This document shows, in pieces, positions 1 to 5,307 of a stretch of DNA of 7,706 bases. How positions within the stretch are numbered: the first letter of the stretch is position 1; every line of letters starts with the position of its first letter. Below the pieces are notes generated by a model. The model had not been told where the DNA came from. It made no database searches and was given only the letters and a program-made list of their open reading frames with translations. This DNA comes from CAVZLD01 sp964522605 (GTDB taxonomy: Bacteria; Planctomycetota; Planctomycetia; Pirellulales; Pirellulaceae), in contig CAZFWV010000327.1 of NCBI GenBank assembly GCA_964522605.1, positions 1 to 7,706 of the forward strand. The letters run 5' to 3'. A program made the translations under genes and the position numbers.

Positions 1-39
1 CTCTCCGGGCCTGCGGCCCGACTCTCCCAGAGGGAGAGT
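1..39. repeat. Tandem G/C-rich intergenic hairpins at window edge
   Basis: Two adjacent perfect hairpins are visible. The first pairs CGGGCC (6-11) with GGCCCG (15-20) around a TGC loop. The second pairs ACTCTCCC (21-28) with GGGAGAGT (32-39) around AGA. The composition resembles the hairpins at 4769-4800 and 4880-4911, so this is probably the cut-off end of a copy of the same intergenic repeat class. No T-run follows, so it is not a classical terminator. Confidence 0.6.
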
Positions 40-200
40 GAATTCTGTTCGTAAATTCCTGCAAAACCAACACTTATAAACTGCACGACCTCCATGGACT
101 CAACGTCAGTATGCCAAACGACGGACTATTGGTTAGGAGTCCTCACGATTGCCCCTATCCTCGTCTGAACCAACGAGCAGAACACAGAATCCCCCAGCTT

Positions 201-282
201 GACGATTCGAAGGCGTTTCGATTGTTGAGGAAAAGGCTGATTCTGGATTGGCGAGTCGATAACCGCGCAGAATAGGGGATCT
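201..282 (+). repeat. Dispersed degenerate element, copy 1 (right part)
   Basis: Positions 251-282 match 4689-4721 at 28 of 32 bases with one single-base gap. The preceding stretch (about 219-247) also aligns with 4650-4688 once a gap of roughly seven bases is allowed. Read in the corresponding frame it gives GVSIVEEKADSGLASR followed by a stop, against GVPIAEGRGKADFGGASR in the 4623-4721 copy. The origin of the element is unknown. Confidence 0.6.
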
Positions 283-398
283 AGGTTGGCGCAATCTGCG
301 TCGATCGCGCGCGAAAACGGACACCGCCCGTAACGTACCCCCCAGTCCCTGATCGGAATTCCACTTTGGGCGGATCTCCACCGGACCCCTCGTCGCTG

Positions 399-439
399 CC
401 CTCAACAATCGGGACTCCTTGTTCGTAAATCTCCGGCTC
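399..439 (-). repeat. Dispersed degenerate element, copy 2 (left part)
   Basis: The reverse complement of this 41-base segment matches 4623-4663 at 37 of 41 positions without gaps. Its translation contains EQGVPIVEG, against EQGVPIAEG in the other copy. Beyond the end nearer position 399 the similarity stops. It lies in opposite orientation to copy 1, about 120 bases away. Confidence 0.65.
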
Positions 440-611
440 TTCTACACCCAGGTCGTCCAAAAGGGACTTTTCTGCCACCCCCAATCATGGCCTCGATAAG
501 TACATTTGACACATTTCTGCGTTCATAGACCAAGTGTGCAGTGCGGAGGAATCCTGCCTTCTGACCGAATCCCCGAAATTGCCGGCCAAACATCGCAATC
601 TTGGAAGACCT

Positions 612-615
612 AGGA
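612..615 (+). promoter_or_regulatory. Ribosome binding site deciding the DUF2817 start
   Basis: AGGA lies five bases before the ATG at 621. This supports 621 over the in-frame GTG at 534, whose extra 29 residues lie outside the recognisable domain. Confidence 0.6.
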
Positions 616-620
616 ATGCA

Positions 621-1739
621 ATGAAGACCACATCGTTCTTCTCGAGTTGCTTTTCTGAGGCTCGTGAGCGCTTTCTTGAGCGCGCTGGGTCCATCGGTGC
701 CTTCGTCGAGGAGCTGCCGATTGATGCATGCGGCCCCGGAGGCGAGCGACTCGCAATCTCAATCGCTTGGCTCGGATCAAGGTCTCCCGATCGAGTGCTG
801 CTTCACTGCTCCGGGCTGCATGGTGTCGAGGGCTTTGTCGGCTCGGCGCTGCAACTGCACCAACTTCAGGAGTTTCCGGAAGAAATGCCTCCGTCTTGTG
901 CTGTGGTCATGATCCACGTCGTCAATCCGTACGGCATGGCGTGGGTCCGCCGGATGAATGAAAACAACGTGGATTTGAACCGAAATTTTCAGGCGGACAG
1001 CGAGTTCACCGGTGTGCCACCGATGTACCATTGTCTGAACAAGACACTGAACCTGAAGCGTTCCTCGCAATACTGCGACTTCTTTTATCTGAATGCGCTC
1101 TGGTGTGTGCTCTGTCACGGCCGCCATGAATGCAAACAGGCAGTGGGGCAAGGGCAACACGAGTACCCGAAGGGACTTTTCTATGGGGGCAAACGCCTCG
1201 AGCAGGAATCGAGCGTAGTCCTCGAATGGGTACGCGAGAATCTCTCAGGAGTCCGACGAATCGTCACTGTGGATGTTCACAGTGGGTTGGGGCCGTACGC
1301 CTATGACAGCCTTCTCGTCCATTACTCGTCGGCGAGTGACCAGGTTCAGGTCTTACAGCGTCGGTTCGGCGAGCAGCTCCGATGCAACCACGGAAGCGGT
1401 GTCGCCTACCGCATTAAGGGAGGTTTCTTGGAAGCGTTGGAGCGGACGCTGCCGGACGCGCAGTGCTATTCGATCACGCAGGAATACGGTACGTACGGCG
1501 TCCTTAAGGTGCTGAAGGCACTCCGGGATGAGAATCTATACCATCACCATGCAGCGCCGCATGTTGATGTTCGACATTGGTCGAAGCAAGCTTTGATCCG
1601 GACGTTTTGTCCGGACGATCCCATCTGGCGCGAGACCGTGCTGCTTCGTGGTCAGCAGCTAGTCAATCGGGCAGCAGATTTGGCTTTTTCCGGGTCGGCG
1701 AGCCTAACTGAAAAGCATGAACCCGCTCAGGCAACTTGA
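621..1739 (+). CDS. DUF2817 family M14-like zinc metallohydrolase
   Basis: This 372-residue protein matches the DUF2817 pattern along its length. That family is related to zinc carboxypeptidases (M14) and to the AstE/AspA deacylases. Visible motifs in order: GLHGVEGFVGSALQL with H67 and E70 as the HxxE zinc ligands; NPYGMAWVRR and NNVDLNRNF (102-123), the substrate-binding N/R region; YPKGLFYGG (182-190); VDVHSGLGPY with H220 as the third zinc ligand; and ITQEYGTY with E288 as the likely catalytic glutamate. All expected active-site residues are present, so it should be an active amide or peptide hydrolase, but the substrate cannot be read from sequence. No signal peptide is evident, so it is probably cytoplasmic. 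The start at 621 is chosen for its AGGA site; an in-frame GTG at 534 would add 29 residues. The 3' end overlaps the convergent FeeM-like gene by 13 bases. Confidence 0.9.
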   Translation: MKTTSFFSSCFSEARERFLERAGSIGAFVEELPIDACGPGGERLAISIAWLGSRSPDRVLLHCSGLHGVEGFVGSALQLHQLQEFPEEMPPSCAVVMIHVVNPYGMAWVRRMNENNVDLNRNFQADSEFTGVPPMYHCLNKTLNLKRSSQYCDFFYLNALWCVLCHGRHECKQAVGQGQHEYPKGLFYGGKRLEQESSVVLEWVRENLSGVRRIVTVDVHSGLGPYAYDSLLVHYSSASDQVQVLQRRFGEQLRCNHGSGVAYRIKGGFLEALERTLPDAQCYSITQEYGTYGVLKVLKALRDENLYHHHAAPHVDVRHWSKQALIRTFCPDDPIWRETVLLRGQQLVNRAADLAFSGSASLTEKHEPAQAT

Positions 1740-2560
1740 CACTTCTGCGACGCATAGGTTTCCGCAGCCAACCAACGGATCTCCTGATCGAGTGCAGCGC
1801 TGCGCGGTCCGGCATCGAGCAGGCAACCAGGGAACGGCTTCCCGAACATTCTTCGGTGCGATGAAGGATCCCGCTGATGAAGGTGCGTTAGGTTCAAACG
1901 CATGGCGACGGCGGGATGATCGCAAACGGCGGCATACACCCGCTCAGGGCCAAACGGCTCGAAGGACAAAAAGTCGCTATAGAACTTGGCGTGTCTTGGA
2001 TGGACCGCGATCAGGAGTTCGTCGATTCCTCGGTATCTTGCCCGCTGCGACATCAAGTTGATCAGTCGCATGAGGTCGCGGAAACTCTTCCCCACAAATT
2101 TTTCCGCCAGAGAGCAGACCTCGGCAATCCTCACGCCAGTATTTCGCAGGCGGCGGACCTCCTTCGGGTAGACTTCTTCCATGGGCAGACCGAGGCCGTT
2201 ATCGCCGATCAAGGACATCGTACCGATGACTTTGCCCGAATCGGCCGCGACGGAAATAAACACGTCGGCGCACTCCAGCGCATGGTACGGCGTGATTCGG
2301 ATCTTGAGCGGATTGGCTTCAATCAGCCCTTTATTCAGATAGTTCGAATAGACGAGTCGAAATGCCTCGTGGATTTCCTCCCTGGTCTCAGCGATCTTGT
2401 GCTTCGTCTGAGCTTGCTGCTCCACCGGACGTGGAGGAATCGGTTCCCGCCTCACTCCAGACGTCTCGGGACCAAGGTTTGCATTGCGGCGCGGCGGCGC
2501 TTCATTCTCCGTAAGCACGACTGATTGGTCCCGTTTATCGAGCAGGACTTTGGCAATCAT
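1727..2560 (-). CDS. FeeM-like N-acyl amino acid synthase (first paralog)
   Basis: The 277-residue product resembles FeeM-type N-acyl amino acid synthases. These are GNAT-fold enzymes that transfer long-chain acyl groups, usually from acyl carrier protein, to the amino group of an amino acid such as tyrosine. The first 55 or so residues are variable and polar. The core starts near residue 62 (EIHEAFRLVYSNYL) and continues through NPLKIRITPYH (83-93), GTMSLIGDNGLGLP (113-126), RIAEVCSLA (144-152) and VHPRHAKFYSDFLSF (186-200), ending with CDHPAVAMRL (213-222). These blocks recur in the same order in the second paralog at 6435-7199. GGAG at 2568-2571 (minus strand), seven bases from the ATG, supports the start. 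No membrane segment or signal peptide is seen. A receiver-like gene lies 223 bases upstream on the same strand, and the 3' end overlaps the DUF2817 gene. The amino acid and acyl specificity are unknown. Confidence 0.82.
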   Translation of the reverse strand: MIAKVLLDKRDQSVVLTENEAPPRRNANLGPETSGVRREPIPPRPVEQQAQTKHKIAETREEIHEAFRLVYSNYLNKGLIEANPLKIRITPYHALECADVFISVAADSGKVIGTMSLIGDNGLGLPMEEVYPKEVRRLRNTGVRIAEVCSLAEKFVGKSFRDLMRLINLMSQRARYRGIDELLIAVHPRHAKFYSDFLSFEPFGPERVYAAVCDHPAVAMRLNLTHLHQRDPSSHRRMFGKPFPGCLLDAGPRSAALDQEIRWLAAETYASQKCQVA

Positions 2561-2783
2561 TTCATCTCTCCGTTTGTTGAACTTCGGTGCGCCAAATCAG
2601 GTTCCACAGACCAATCTCCAGCCTGTCCATCATGCCGGTGTTCTGTGGTGGACTGCCTCGTCTCTGTTCGTTTTGGGATGCTCGCCAGCGCGAATTCGGC
2701 ATCACGGGCGAGTCCGTACTGATTGGGATCGTGGACGTCGAGGCAGAGAGCCAACTCAGTTGCGTCGCAGTGCTGTAATCTCG

Positions 2784-3200
2784 TCAAGGGCTCCGATGGG
2801 GTGATGAGAGTAAATCGGGGAATGTCAGCCGACCGCTGTCCGAATCGTCGCGCAGAACCTCCCCCAGAACATCGTTCAGGGAGGGCTCTCGCAACACCTT
2901 CAGACAGAACCGATGCTGGCACAAACAACGGCGATCGTTACAGCGGGTGACTCGGATGATTCTCAGATCGCTCGGTTCGCCATACTCCGAGCCGGAAACC
3001 GCTGTTTTCGCCGTGGAAGGCTCTTCTGCGGGCCAGGATTCAACCAGAACGGCTGGTGCCCACTCGCGTGCGTTCAGCAGTAGGTCCAGAGGTGCCGACC
3101 CCGCATCGACAACGTCGACATGCGGGCTCCGACGCAGGACCAAATTCAAGGATTCGCGGAACAGTCTCGGTCTCACAGCCAGCAACACACGATGCTTCAT
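2784..3200 (-). CDS. Degenerate receiver-domain protein (pseudo-receiver)
   Basis: The 138-residue product has the length and outline of a single response-regulator receiver domain. The N-terminal MKHRVLLAVRPRLFRESL parallels the usual strand 1 and helix 1 of NarL-type receivers (vLLADDHPLFRESL). The acidic pair that binds magnesium is replaced by Val-Arg. Strand 3 reads PAVLVESWP, with Glu or Ser near the position of the phosphorylated Asp. The later LRIIRVT and FCLKVLREPSLNDVL resemble the switch-Thr strand and the Lys-containing strand 5. No output domain follows. It therefore probably cannot be phosphorylated conventionally and may act by protein contact, if at all. AGAAGG five bases before the ATG at 3200 and G/C-rich third codon positions support a real gene; a GTG at 3203 is a minor alternative start. 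It lies upstream of the FeeM-like gene on the same strand, with a 223-base gap. The receiver assignment is by pattern only. Confidence 0.55.
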   Translation of the reverse strand: MKHRVLLAVRPRLFRESLNLVLRRSPHVDVVDAGSAPLDLLLNAREWAPAVLVESWPAEEPSTAKTAVSGSEYGEPSDLRIIRVTRCNDRRCLCQHRFCLKVLREPSLNDVLGEVLRDDSDSGRLTFPDLLSSPHRSP

Positions 3201-3205
3201 CACAG

Positions 3206-3211
3206 CCTTCT
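3206..3211 (-). promoter_or_regulatory. Ribosome binding site of the pseudo-receiver gene
   Basis: On the minus strand AGAAGG stands five bases before the ATG at 3200. It is the main evidence that this open frame is translated, and it favours ATG 3200 over GTG 3203. Confidence 0.55.
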
Positions 3212-3576
3212 TCGCTCAAGTGGGATCGAGGTTATGGGCTGGATTGGACCGCGATCGGGAAAGACTATCAATAGATCTCAGGATTCAATTTGGATTCCTC
3301 CGCTACTACGCGACGAACCGACGATCGGCCCGCCATACAGATTTGGCCAAACCGCAGATCTGGGTCGGCGGCTTGGCGAGTCGGCGCGTCTGGGACCAAC
3401 CAACATCCGCGATTCGCGGCACCGCTCGCGACCGCGTCCGCTCAGGTTTTCCGCACTCTTATGTCAATTTCCGTGAAGGCTCGCGAACCGGCGCTGCGAC
3501 CGCGGTGATCGAGACGAGAAGCGCATCCCCCTCTGACGACGACTCACCGATGGTCCGCAGAATCGGATTCATCGAT

Positions 3577-3595
3577 GGATCTAGTTCCTAGATCC
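3577..3595. repeat. Perfect 8-bp palindrome with 3-base spacer
   Basis: GGATCTAG (3577-3584) and CTAGATCC (3588-3595) are perfect inverted repeats around TTC. The site lies in the divergent non-coding region, where a regulator operator would be plausible, but no second copy was seen in the window and no T-run follows. The function is unknown. Confidence 0.5.
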
Positions 3596-3653
3596 TCCGG
3601 GGATCAATGACGCCCTTTTTCGAGTCTCTTCCGACTGGGGCAAAGCCGTGTCG

Positions 3654-3675
3654 GCTGGCATCGTCGCCAGCTTTT
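3654..3675 (+). terminator. Short hairpin followed by TTTT
   Basis: GCTGGC (3654-3659) pairs with GCCAGC (3666-3671) around a six-base loop and is followed by TTTT (3672-3675). The shape is that of a weak intrinsic terminator on the plus strand. No rightward gene ends just before it, so it could equally be a leader structure for the gene at 3773 or chance. Confidence 0.3.
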
Positions 3676-3772
3676 GACGAATCCGAGAAATCGAGCTAGA
3701 TGTTTGAGTGGTTAGACCGAGCGAAGTTCCCTGTCGTTGCGGCCCCAATGCCGTGTTAGGCTGGCGGAAGTG

Positions 3773-4129
3773 ATGTTTCACACCGGTGATCCCGATTGCA
3801 TCGAATTGCGGCTGACGCCGGACGAGTGTCGGCATCTCAGTCAGGTCCTCGACCGTCACGTGATTGACGCGGCGTCTCCGGACGTCAGCCAACGTGCGGA
3901 TCAATTCCTCTCCGTCGTCGGCGACGCCGAGGCCGTCGCGACCTGGTTAGGGGAAAGTGCCGCCGTGGAACTTCGCGGGCCCGAGGCCAGGCAAATTCTG
4001 CAAATGCTCCAGCAGCTCGCCGACACGGCGTCGATGATGCCGGAGGAGCGGGAGCTATTACAATCCGTCTGCCGTGCGATGCTGGAGTGCCTTTCGCTCG
4101 GCCGCCAAGCCCGGCAAGGCGAGGGATAA
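3773..4129 (+). CDS. Hypothetical 118-residue helical protein
   Basis: No family is recognised. The product is soluble, acidic and apparently mostly helical, with no membrane segment, signal peptide or metal-binding motif. Segments such as LRLTPDECRHLSQVLD (about residues 13-28) and the leucine/glutamine-rich RQILQMLQQLAD (about 73-84) suggest amphipathic helices that could mediate protein contacts. ATG 3773 is chosen, with a GGA-type sequence at 3766-3770 just upstream; the spacing is short, and a GTG at 3770 or a TTG at 3737 cannot be excluded. A probable terminator lies between it and the PilZ gene, so the two may be separate transcripts despite their shared direction. The coding call rests on length, the start context and a plausible composition. 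Confidence 0.6.
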   Translation: MFHTGDPDCIELRLTPDECRHLSQVLDRHVIDAASPDVSQRADQFLSVVGDAEAVATWLGESAAVELRGPEARQILQMLQQLADTASMMPEERELLQSVCRAMLECLSLGRQARQGEG

Positions 4130-4145
4130 CCATTCTGTGAGGCAA

Positions 4146-4174
4146 CCTGGCAACCGTTGAAATGCCGGGTTTTT
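4146..4174 (+). terminator. Probable rho-independent terminator
   Basis: CCTGGCA (4146-4152) pairs with TGCCGGG (4163-4169), a 7-bp stem with one T:G pair and a ten-base loop, followed directly by five T (4170-4174). It lies 17 bases after the stop of the 118-residue gene and before the PilZ gene. Its T-run overlaps a possible TTG start at 4173 for the PilZ frame, which argues for the later ATG at 4224. Confidence 0.55.
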
Positions 4175-4213
4175 GAATCGCAGCGGGGCCCGACGACTCC
4201 CAGCACACTGGCC

Positions 4214-4217
4214 AGGA
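4214..4217 (+). promoter_or_regulatory. Ribosome binding site deciding the PilZ gene start
   Basis: AGGA stands six bases before the ATG at 4224, while no such site precedes the TTG at 4173 in the same frame. Confidence 0.6.
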
Positions 4218-4223
4218 TCGCGC

Positions 4224-4577
4224 ATGTTGGACCGCCCGAAAAAACGTCGAAAGAAGAACTGCCCCCCCGAACGGGCACGCCGGACGAGTGACCGGCGGAA
4301 GTGGAACCGAGAATTCACCAATGACGAGGTCGTTACGATCAGCATCTCGCGCTCCGCACGCGTCCTGGACGAGTCTGCCGCAGGCCTGGGTCTCTTGGTG
4401 GCCGACGCAGGCAATCTGCAAATCAACGAATCGGTCGAGATACTCGACCAGGATGGGGTATCGCGTCTAACCGGCCGGATCGCCAACCTCCACCGCATGG
4501 AATCGGGCCAGTGGCGGCTGGGAATCGAATTGAAGTCCTATCACCTCCCCGGTGTGTACGACACTACCTCAGAATAG
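4224..4577 (+). CDS. Small PilZ-domain protein (putative cyclic-di-GMP receptor)
   Basis: This 117-residue protein is a single PilZ-like domain behind a very basic N-terminus (MLDRPKKRRKK). PilZ domains bind cyclic di-GMP through an RxxxR motif and a (D/N)xSxxG motif. Both are visible, as RKWNR (R25 and R29) and DESAAG (49-54), with a spacing of about 20 residues. Further strands follow: SVEILDQDGVSRLTGRIANL and the closing WRLGIEL (97-103), which matches the usual end of the domain. With both binding motifs present it may bind the nucleotide, and the polybasic tail could contact nucleic acid or membrane, but that is inference. The start is ATG 4224, with AGGA six bases upstream. It has no obvious partner domain, and the preceding gene is probably terminated separately. 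The output is unknown; motility, adhesion and polysaccharide control are common in this family. Confidence 0.72.
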   Translation: MLDRPKKRRKKNCPPERARRTSDRRKWNREFTNDEVVTISISRSARVLDESAAGLGLLVADAGNLQINESVEILDQDGVSRLTGRIANLHRMESGQWRLGIELKSYHLPGVYDTTSE

Positions 4578-4622
4578 TCTTGCTGCCGGCTCGGAGGGGC
4601 GATGGAGCCGAAGGCGCCCAAT

Positions 4623-4721
4623 GAGCCGGCGATTGACGAACAAGGAGTTCCGATTGCTGAGGGAAGGGGAAAGGCCGATTTCGGAGGGGCGAGTCGAGAA
4701 CCGCACGGAACAGGGGAATCT
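4623..4721 (+). repeat. Dispersed degenerate element, copy 3 (fullest)
   Basis: The left part (4623-4663) matches the reverse complement of 399-439 at 37 of 41 bases. The right part (4689-4721) matches 251-282 at 28 of 32 bases with one gap. The other two copies therefore cover different halves of this one. An open frame runs through it (EQGVPIAEGRGKADFGGASR), but three of the four differences from copy 2 change amino acids, so there is no sign of selection on a protein. Confidence 0.65.
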
Positions 4722-4826
4722 CGGCGGATCTTCCCCGGCCCTGGTGCTTTGTCACCCCGATCAACTCTGGCTCCCCTCGCCTCGTTTCGGGGAGAGGGGC
4801 CGGGGGAGAGGGGCTTTCGACTCGCC
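4688..4826. repeat. 10-bp inverted repeat pair enclosing a G-rich hairpin
   Basis: GGCGAGTCGA (4688-4697) recurs exactly as its reverse complement at 4817-4826. The left arm is part of the dispersed element and also occurs in copy 1 at 250-259. The enclosed 119 bases contain the hairpin at 4769-4800. The arrangement resembles a small non-autonomous insertion, but no flanking target duplication was identified. Confidence 0.45.
4769..4800. repeat. G-rich intergenic hairpin A
   Basis: CCCCTC (4773-4778) pairs with GAGGGG (4794-4799), and the stem continues inward after one G/A mismatch through C:G and T:G pairs to a TTT loop at 4785-4787. A further G-rich half-copy follows at 4801-4813. Such structures are common intergenic repeats in planctomycetes and other bacteria; no function is claimed. 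Confidence 0.6.
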
Positions 4827-4879
4827 ACAATGCACGAGGAATCTTGAAGCTTTTGAATGCCGTGCCCCCTCATCCCCAG

Positions 4880-4911
4880 CCCTTCTCCCCCGCAAAGCCG
4901 GGGGAGAAGGG
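4880..4911. repeat. G-rich intergenic hairpin B, perfect 13-bp stem
   Basis: The left arm 4880-4892 and right arm 4899-4911 are perfect reverse complements (CCCTTCTCCCCCG and its complement) around a six-base loop, CAAAGC. It is the same class as hairpin A, about 80 bases away. No T-run follows, so it is more likely a dispersed repeat than a terminator. Confidence 0.7.
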
Positions 4912-5294
4912 AGCGAGGATTTCGGTTTGTTCATTGCCTGCCATGTTTCCCACCGGCGACCTTCCCCCCACGATTCTCCTGTTTACCTCTCCGACCGCAG
5001 CCCAAATCGGCAGAAGCTGGCATGCACCCGCATTGCCCAACCTCAAAATTGCGGACTAGAAAAGGCTGCCCGAACCGGATAGATTGCAGAGCAGAGAAGC
5101 CTTTTGGTGGTTCAAGTTGAGATTACGGATGATTTCGACTGCCCATTCCCGGTAATCGGGGTGTTCTGGCGATAGCTTGGTTGTTGCTCCTGCATGGAGC
5201 ACCGGGGGCCGGGTTCTTCGGCCACCGTGGGAGTTGAGTCGATCCCTGATGTTGCCCTTCGGCGCGCCGAGCCACTCGACGCTCGTCCAATCTC

Positions 5295-5300
5295 GGAGGA
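5295..5300 (+). promoter_or_regulatory. Strong ribosome binding site for a GTG start
   Basis: GGAGGA stands seven bases before the GTG at 5308. Translation from there begins directly with the membrane anchor of the HlyD-type protein, whereas the in-frame ATG at 5194 has no comparable site. Confidence 0.65.
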
Positions 5301-5307
5301 CGCGCCC

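Larger units (their letters stand above)
40..620. other. Non-coding stretch upstream of the DUF2817 gene
   Basis: No convincing gene is seen on either strand. The short open frames here have arginine- and serine-rich translations without recognisable domains. The stretch holds two degenerate copies of a dispersed element (about 201-282 on the plus strand and 399-439 on the minus strand) and, at its right end, the ribosome binding site of the DUF2817 gene. An in-frame GTG at 534 could extend that gene but lacks good support. Confidence 0.6.
3201..3772. other. Non-coding divergent stretch
   Basis: This region lies between the pseudo-receiver gene (leftward) and the 118-residue gene (rightward), so it should contain both of their promoters. 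No clear -35/-10 pair was found. The open frames here have unlikely arginine- and serine-rich translations and are judged chance. Structured sites are the palindrome at 3577-3595 and the hairpin at 3654-3675. Confidence 0.5.
4578..5307. other. Long non-coding stretch rich in repeats
   Basis: No gene is supported. The open frames here translate to proline-, serine- and arginine-rich sequence typical of read-through of G-rich repeats. The region holds the fullest copy of the dispersed element (4623-4721), a 10-bp inverted repeat pair (4688-4697 and 4817-4826), and two G-rich hairpins (4769-4800, 4880-4911). From 4912 to 5294 nothing definite is seen apart from a small CCCG/CGGG inverted repeat near 5147-5160. 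The promoter of the HlyD-type gene should lie near the right end but is not recognisable. Confidence 0.55.

Noticed and set aside
281..484. Minus-strand 67-residue frame containing EQGVPIVEG
   Set aside because: The similarity to the 4623 copy stops within the repeat, and the rest is not protein-like, so it is recorded as a repeat copy.
1916..2524. Plus-strand 202-residue frame
   Set aside because: It lies entirely antisense to the FeeM-like gene, whose family motifs are clear.
2557..2928. Minus-strand 123-residue frame ending in an ATGA overlap with the FeeM-like start
   Set aside because: It overlaps the better-supported pseudo-receiver in another frame, has poor third-position G/C use and no recognisable domain, and shows no clear ribosome site.
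2947..3591. Plus-strand 214-residue frame
   Set aside because: It is largely antisense to the pseudo-receiver gene, with a Ser/Arg/Thr-rich translation and no domain. It appears to be a by-product of G/C-rich codon positions.
3581..3904. Minus-strand 107-residue frame
   Set aside because: It overlaps the start of the 118-residue gene on the other strand, and its translation shows no recognisable features.
4602..4847. Plus-strand 81-residue frame through the dispersed element
   Set aside because: It runs through repeats and G-rich hairpins. The differences from the related copy at 399-439 are mostly amino-acid changing, and the ribosome site is weak. It is treated as repeat sequence, not a gene.
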